Assembly (NCBI GenBank): GCA_015493185.1
Contig: WGDQ01000464.1
Location: 1-7,890 of the forward strand
Source: Planctomycetaceae bacterium
GTDB taxonomy: Bacteria; Planctomycetota; Planctomycetia; Pirellulales; JAEUIK01
Length of the DNA: 7,890 bases
Direction of reading: 5' to 3'
In this document: in pieces, positions 5,797-7,890 of the stretch
How the letters are laid out: every line of letters begins with the position of its first letter
How positions within the stretch are numbered: the stretch's first letter is position 1
Notes under the pieces: generated by a model
The model's database searches: none
Told to the model about the DNA's origin: nothing
What the model saw: only the letters and a program-made list of their open reading frames with translations
Position numbers and translations under genes: made by a program

Positions 5797-6675
5797 GTGC
5801 CGCAACCTGCCGATTCGTCGTCTGGTGAAACGCGTCCCCGGGTCGTTGTGCTGGGGGCAGGCCATCATGCCGCCATCGCGGAGCGCGCCGCATCGCTGCG
5901 CCCCACAATCGAGCGCTACGCCGACGTCGTGGTGTGGGATTTGGGTTTTCAGGCCGACCTGGAATCGGTCGAGGCCGACTTGGCGCTGGTGCTGGGAGGC
6001 GACGGGTCGATTTTGCGATCGGTTCATCAAATGGGCTACCGCCAACTGCCCGTGCTTGGCGTGAATATGGGCAAACTCGGTTTTCTGGCAGATGTTGCCC
6101 CGGAAGAGCTGGCCGAGGTGCTGCCCAAGGTTTGCAGCGGCAGCTATCGCGTGGCGGAGCACCTGATGTACGAGTGCGGGCTGATTCGCCAGGGCGAGGA
6201 GATCGAACACCAGCTTGGGCTGAACGAGGTGGTGGTGCGCGCCGGTCCGCCGTTTCGCATTGTGGACATCGATCTTTACATTGACGCCGAATTGGTAACT
6301 ACCTATAGTTGCGACGGCCTGATCATCAGCACACCGGTCGGGTCGACGGCACACAGCCTTTCAGCCGGCGGGCCGATCCTTGCCCATGAGTTGCAAGCAT
6401 TCGTCATTTCGCCGATCAGCCCCCATACGCTGACCAATCGTCCCGTGGTCGACTCGGCCCAACGTATGTATGAGATGGTGGTCGACAAACCGTTGGAAGG
6501 CACCAGCGCGGTGGTTGATGGTCGTGTGATGCGCGTTCTGGCACCCGGCGATCGCGTGCGCGTGTATCGGTCGACGGCCCGCTTCAAACGGGTGGTGGTT
6601 CCGGGCCATAGCTATTACCGCACGCTGCGTGAGAAACTCGGCTGGGGCGGCCGCTGGGATGCCGCTCGCGGATAA
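5797..6675 (+). CDS. nadK: NAD kinase (ATP- or polyphosphate-dependent)
   Basis: NAD kinase phosphorylates NAD to NADP in the cytoplasm. The 292-residue product has the family hallmarks: VLGGDGSIL (65-73) with catalytic Asp69, LGVNMGKLGFLAD (87-99), LNEVVV (142-147) with the NAD-contacting Asn143 and Glu144, the Gly-rich block DGLIISTPVGSTAHSLSAGG (173-192), and ISPISPHTLTNRPVV (204-218). The usual TAY of the Gly-rich block reads TAH here (His186). The start is taken as GTG at 5797 because no ATG occurs before residue 78 and the first beta strand RVVVLGAG begins at residue 15; no Shine-Dalgarno precedes it. The gap after dxs is 54 bases, CT-rich, without a terminator, so it probably shares the dxs transcript. 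NADP supply fits the NADPH demand of the MEP pathway, but nadK serves the whole cell, so this link is suggestive only. Confidence 0.95.
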   Translation: MPQPADSSSGETRPRVVVLGAGHHAAIAERAASLRPTIERYADVVVWDLGFQADLESVEADLALVLGGDGSILRSVHQMGYRQLPVLGVNMGKLGFLADVAPEELAEVLPKVCSGSYRVAEHLMYECGLIRQGEEIEHQLGLNEVVVRAGPPFRIVDIDLYIDAELVTTYSCDGLIISTPVGSTAHSLSAGGPILAHELQAFVISPISPHTLTNRPVVDSAQRMYEMVVDKPLEGTSAVVDGRVMRVLAPGDRVRVYRSTARFKRVVVPGHSYYRTLREKLGWGGRWDAARG

Positions 6676-6709
6676 GCACCAACGGCGCAAGGCGCGCGTG
6701 CATGCCACG

Positions 6710-6741
6710 AACCGGCAGGCGCCGCTGTAGGCGACGGTTTT
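6710..6741 (+). terminator. Weak stem-loop downstream of nadK, possible operon terminator
   Basis: AACCG (6710-6714) pairs with CGGTT (6735-6739), and an inner stem pairs CGCC (6720-6723) with GGCG (6730-6733) around GCTGTA. An asymmetric internal loop (five bases against one) separates the stems. The T run is only four bases (6738-6741) and two of them sit in the stem, so it is a poor intrinsic terminator. Its place 35 bases after the nadK stop makes an end-of-operon role possible. Confidence 0.3.
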
Positions 6742-7003
6742 GCAGCGACGAGGTGGACGCCGATCACGAAGGAAAACGACGGCCGCGGGCGATCGCGTAC
6801 GACCGATTTTCCGTCGGCAGATGCGGCCCGCTCGAACGCACGGCATCCAGGCTTCCAACGGGCAACGGGGGCCTTCTTCCGGGCGTTCGAATAGTCGAGG
6901 CAAACGCACGGCGGCCGACGCACGAAACACCGCGGAAAGCTGGGACCCGCAAAGAGATTTCCGACCATTTTGGTCTGGGCCCCACCTGATTCACGACTCG
7001 AAC

Positions 7004-7008
7004 GGAGG
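7004..7008 (+). promoter_or_regulatory. Strong Shine-Dalgarno before the last gene
   Basis: GGAGG lies 11 bases before the ATG at 7020. It fixes the start of the downstream gene and stands out because xseA, ispA and nadK lack a clear Shine-Dalgarno. Confidence 0.8.
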
Positions 7009-7019
7009 CGAGTTGACCC

Positions 7020-7890
7020 ATGACGCGAACATGGCAATGGCGACGGTTGGCAATGATGGCCGGCTTCCTGGCAGTGGCCTTTTGCCCGCAAACAGGCCGT
7101 GGCGATGAATCGTCGTCGCCGAGCGACGGCACCTCTGAGCGGTATACGTTGCGATACCAGTTTCATCCCGGTGAGACGATTCGCTGGAAAGTGGTGCATC
7201 GGGCCAACGTGAAGACCACGATCTCGGGCACCACGCAAACGGCCGAGACGATCAGCGAATCGGTGAAGGTTTGGCGCGTGATCGGCGCCGAGCCGGGCGG
7301 CCCTTTTACGATCGAGTACTCGGTGGAGAATCTCGATATGCGGCAGCGTCTGACGGGCCGCAAAGAGGTTCGCTACAACAGCCGCACCGACAAGGTGCCG
7401 CCGGTGGGTTTTGAAGATGTGGCGAAAACCGTGGGCGTGCCGCTGTCGATCGTGAAGTTGGACGCGCGGGGCAATGTGATCGAGCGCAAAGACAAACGCC
7501 CGCGGCCGGGCAACGATGCGCACCAGAACCAACTGACCGTGCCTTTTCCGGAAAAGCCCGTGGCCGTGGGGCAGCAATGGAAGCTGCCCTACGAGATCGA
7601 CATCACACTGCGCGACGGGCAACACAAGAAGATTCGCACGCGTCAGGTGTTCACGCTCAAGTCGGTGCGGCACGGCATTGCCACGATCGGCGTCGAAACG
7701 CAGGTTCTCACCCCCATCACCGACAAAGCGGTCGAGGCCCAGTTGGTTCAGCGGGAGAACGCGGGCGACGTGCGGTTCGATATCGAGGCGGGCCGCGTGA
7801 TCGGGCAGAAGATGGAGCTGGACAAGCACGTTGTGGGTTTCAGCGGACCGGCCAGCAGTCTGCACTATGTGACGCGGTTTACCGAGGAGC
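7020..7890 (+). CDS. Exported protein of unknown function, N-terminal 290 residues (runs off the right edge)
   Basis: The frame stays open for 290 codons to the window end. The N-terminus is a Sec-type signal peptide: basic MTRTWQWRR, hydrophobic LAMMAGFLAVAF and an AVA at 18-20 that could be the cleavage site. There is no lipobox, since Cys22 is preceded by Phe. The mature part starts with a Ser/Asp/Gly-rich linker (29-39) and continues as alternating beta-type sequence: RYTLRYQFHPGETIRWKVVH (41-60), SVKVWRVIG (81-89), FTIEYSVENLDMRQRL (96-111), PFPEKPVAVGQQW (175-187), VLTPITDKAVEAQLVQ (229-244) and FDIEAGRVIGQKM (253-265). I associate this pattern with a family of uncharacterised exported proteins common in planctomycetes; no enzymatic motif is visible. 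It has its own ribosome site and a 344-base upstream gap, so it is probably transcribed separately from nadK. Confidence 0.85.
   Translation, partial: MTRTWQWRRLAMMAGFLAVAFCPQTGRGDESSSPSDGTSERYTLRYQFHPGETIRWKVVHRANVKTTISGTTQTAETISESVKVWRVIGAEPGGPFTIEYSVENLDMRQRLTGRKEVRYNSRTDKVPPVGFEDVAKTVGVPLSIVKLDARGNVIERKDKRPRPGNDAHQNQLTVPFPEKPVAVGQQWKLPYEIDITLRDGQHKKIRTRQVFTLKSVRHGIATIGVETQVLTPITDKAVEAQLVQRENAGDVRFDIEAGRVIGQKMELDKHVVGFSGPASSLHYVTRFTEE

Larger units (their letters stand above)
6676..7019. other. Intergenic region after nadK, no gene recognised
   Basis: This 344-base gap is GC-rich. Open frames on both strands cross it, but none has protein-like composition, a plausible start or a recognisable motif. 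It holds one stem-loop near nadK (listed separately), a GCGATCGC palindrome at 6789-6796 and a small inverted repeat, GACCA-TTT-TGGTC at 6963-6975. A promoter for the downstream gene must lie here, but I see no convincing -35/-10 pair. Confidence 0.6.

Noticed and set aside
3802..6354. An 850-codon open frame on the minus strand opposite dxs and part of nadK
   Set aside because: It is antisense to two well-supported enzymes. Its product is rich in His, Gln and Arg with no domain pattern, as expected when GC-rich codons are read on the opposite strand.
6615..7865. A 416-codon minus-strand open frame across the nadK end, the gap and the last gene
   Set aside because: It is antisense to the signal-peptide protein with its strong ribosome site, and shows no recognisable protein features.

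Overview
The window looks like a piece of a GC-rich chromosome from a planctomycete, most likely of the Pirellulales type. The basis is the mix of a secreted beta-rich protein of a kind I associate with that group, the variant DXS active-site wording, the scarcity of Shine-Dalgarno sequences and the generous intergenic spaces. This placement is an inference from protein wording, not from a database search.

Layout: (1) Positions 1-351, minus strand: the first 117 codons of a lipoprotein sugar-type ABC substrate-binding protein, running off the left edge. (2) Positions 352-729: a divergent intergenic region with a T-rich TGTTCT repeat, a plausible sigma70-like promoter for xseA with a perfect palindrome in its spacer, and a leader stem-loop followed by six T's. 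(3) Positions 730-2127: xseA. (4) Positions 2128-2485: an unusual 358-base gap holding a duplicated 20-mer at the xseA stop, terminator-like hairpins and a T-tract tandem repeat array that runs nearly up to xseB. (5) Positions 2486-6675: xseB, ispA, dxs and nadK on the plus strand; ispA and dxs overlap by one base. (6) Positions 6676-7019: non-coding, with one weak stem-loop. (7) Positions 7020-7890: the first 290 codons of an exported protein of unknown function, with a strong Shine-Dalgarno, running off the right edge.

How the genes work together: XseA and XseB form exonuclease VII, which degrades single-stranded DNA. DXS makes the first committed intermediate of the MEP isoprenoid pathway. 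IspA condenses the C5 products of that pathway into a longer prenyl diphosphate. NadK makes NADP, whose reduced form the MEP pathway needs at the DXR step. The order xseB-ispA-dxs is also known from E. coli, and xseA-xseB-ispA-dxs from Bacillus, so the core is an ancient neighbourhood and not a new system.

I found no mobile element, CRISPR array, tRNA or rRNA. The most unusual part is the repeat-filled gap between xseA and xseB. I see no convincing previously undescribed multi-gene system.
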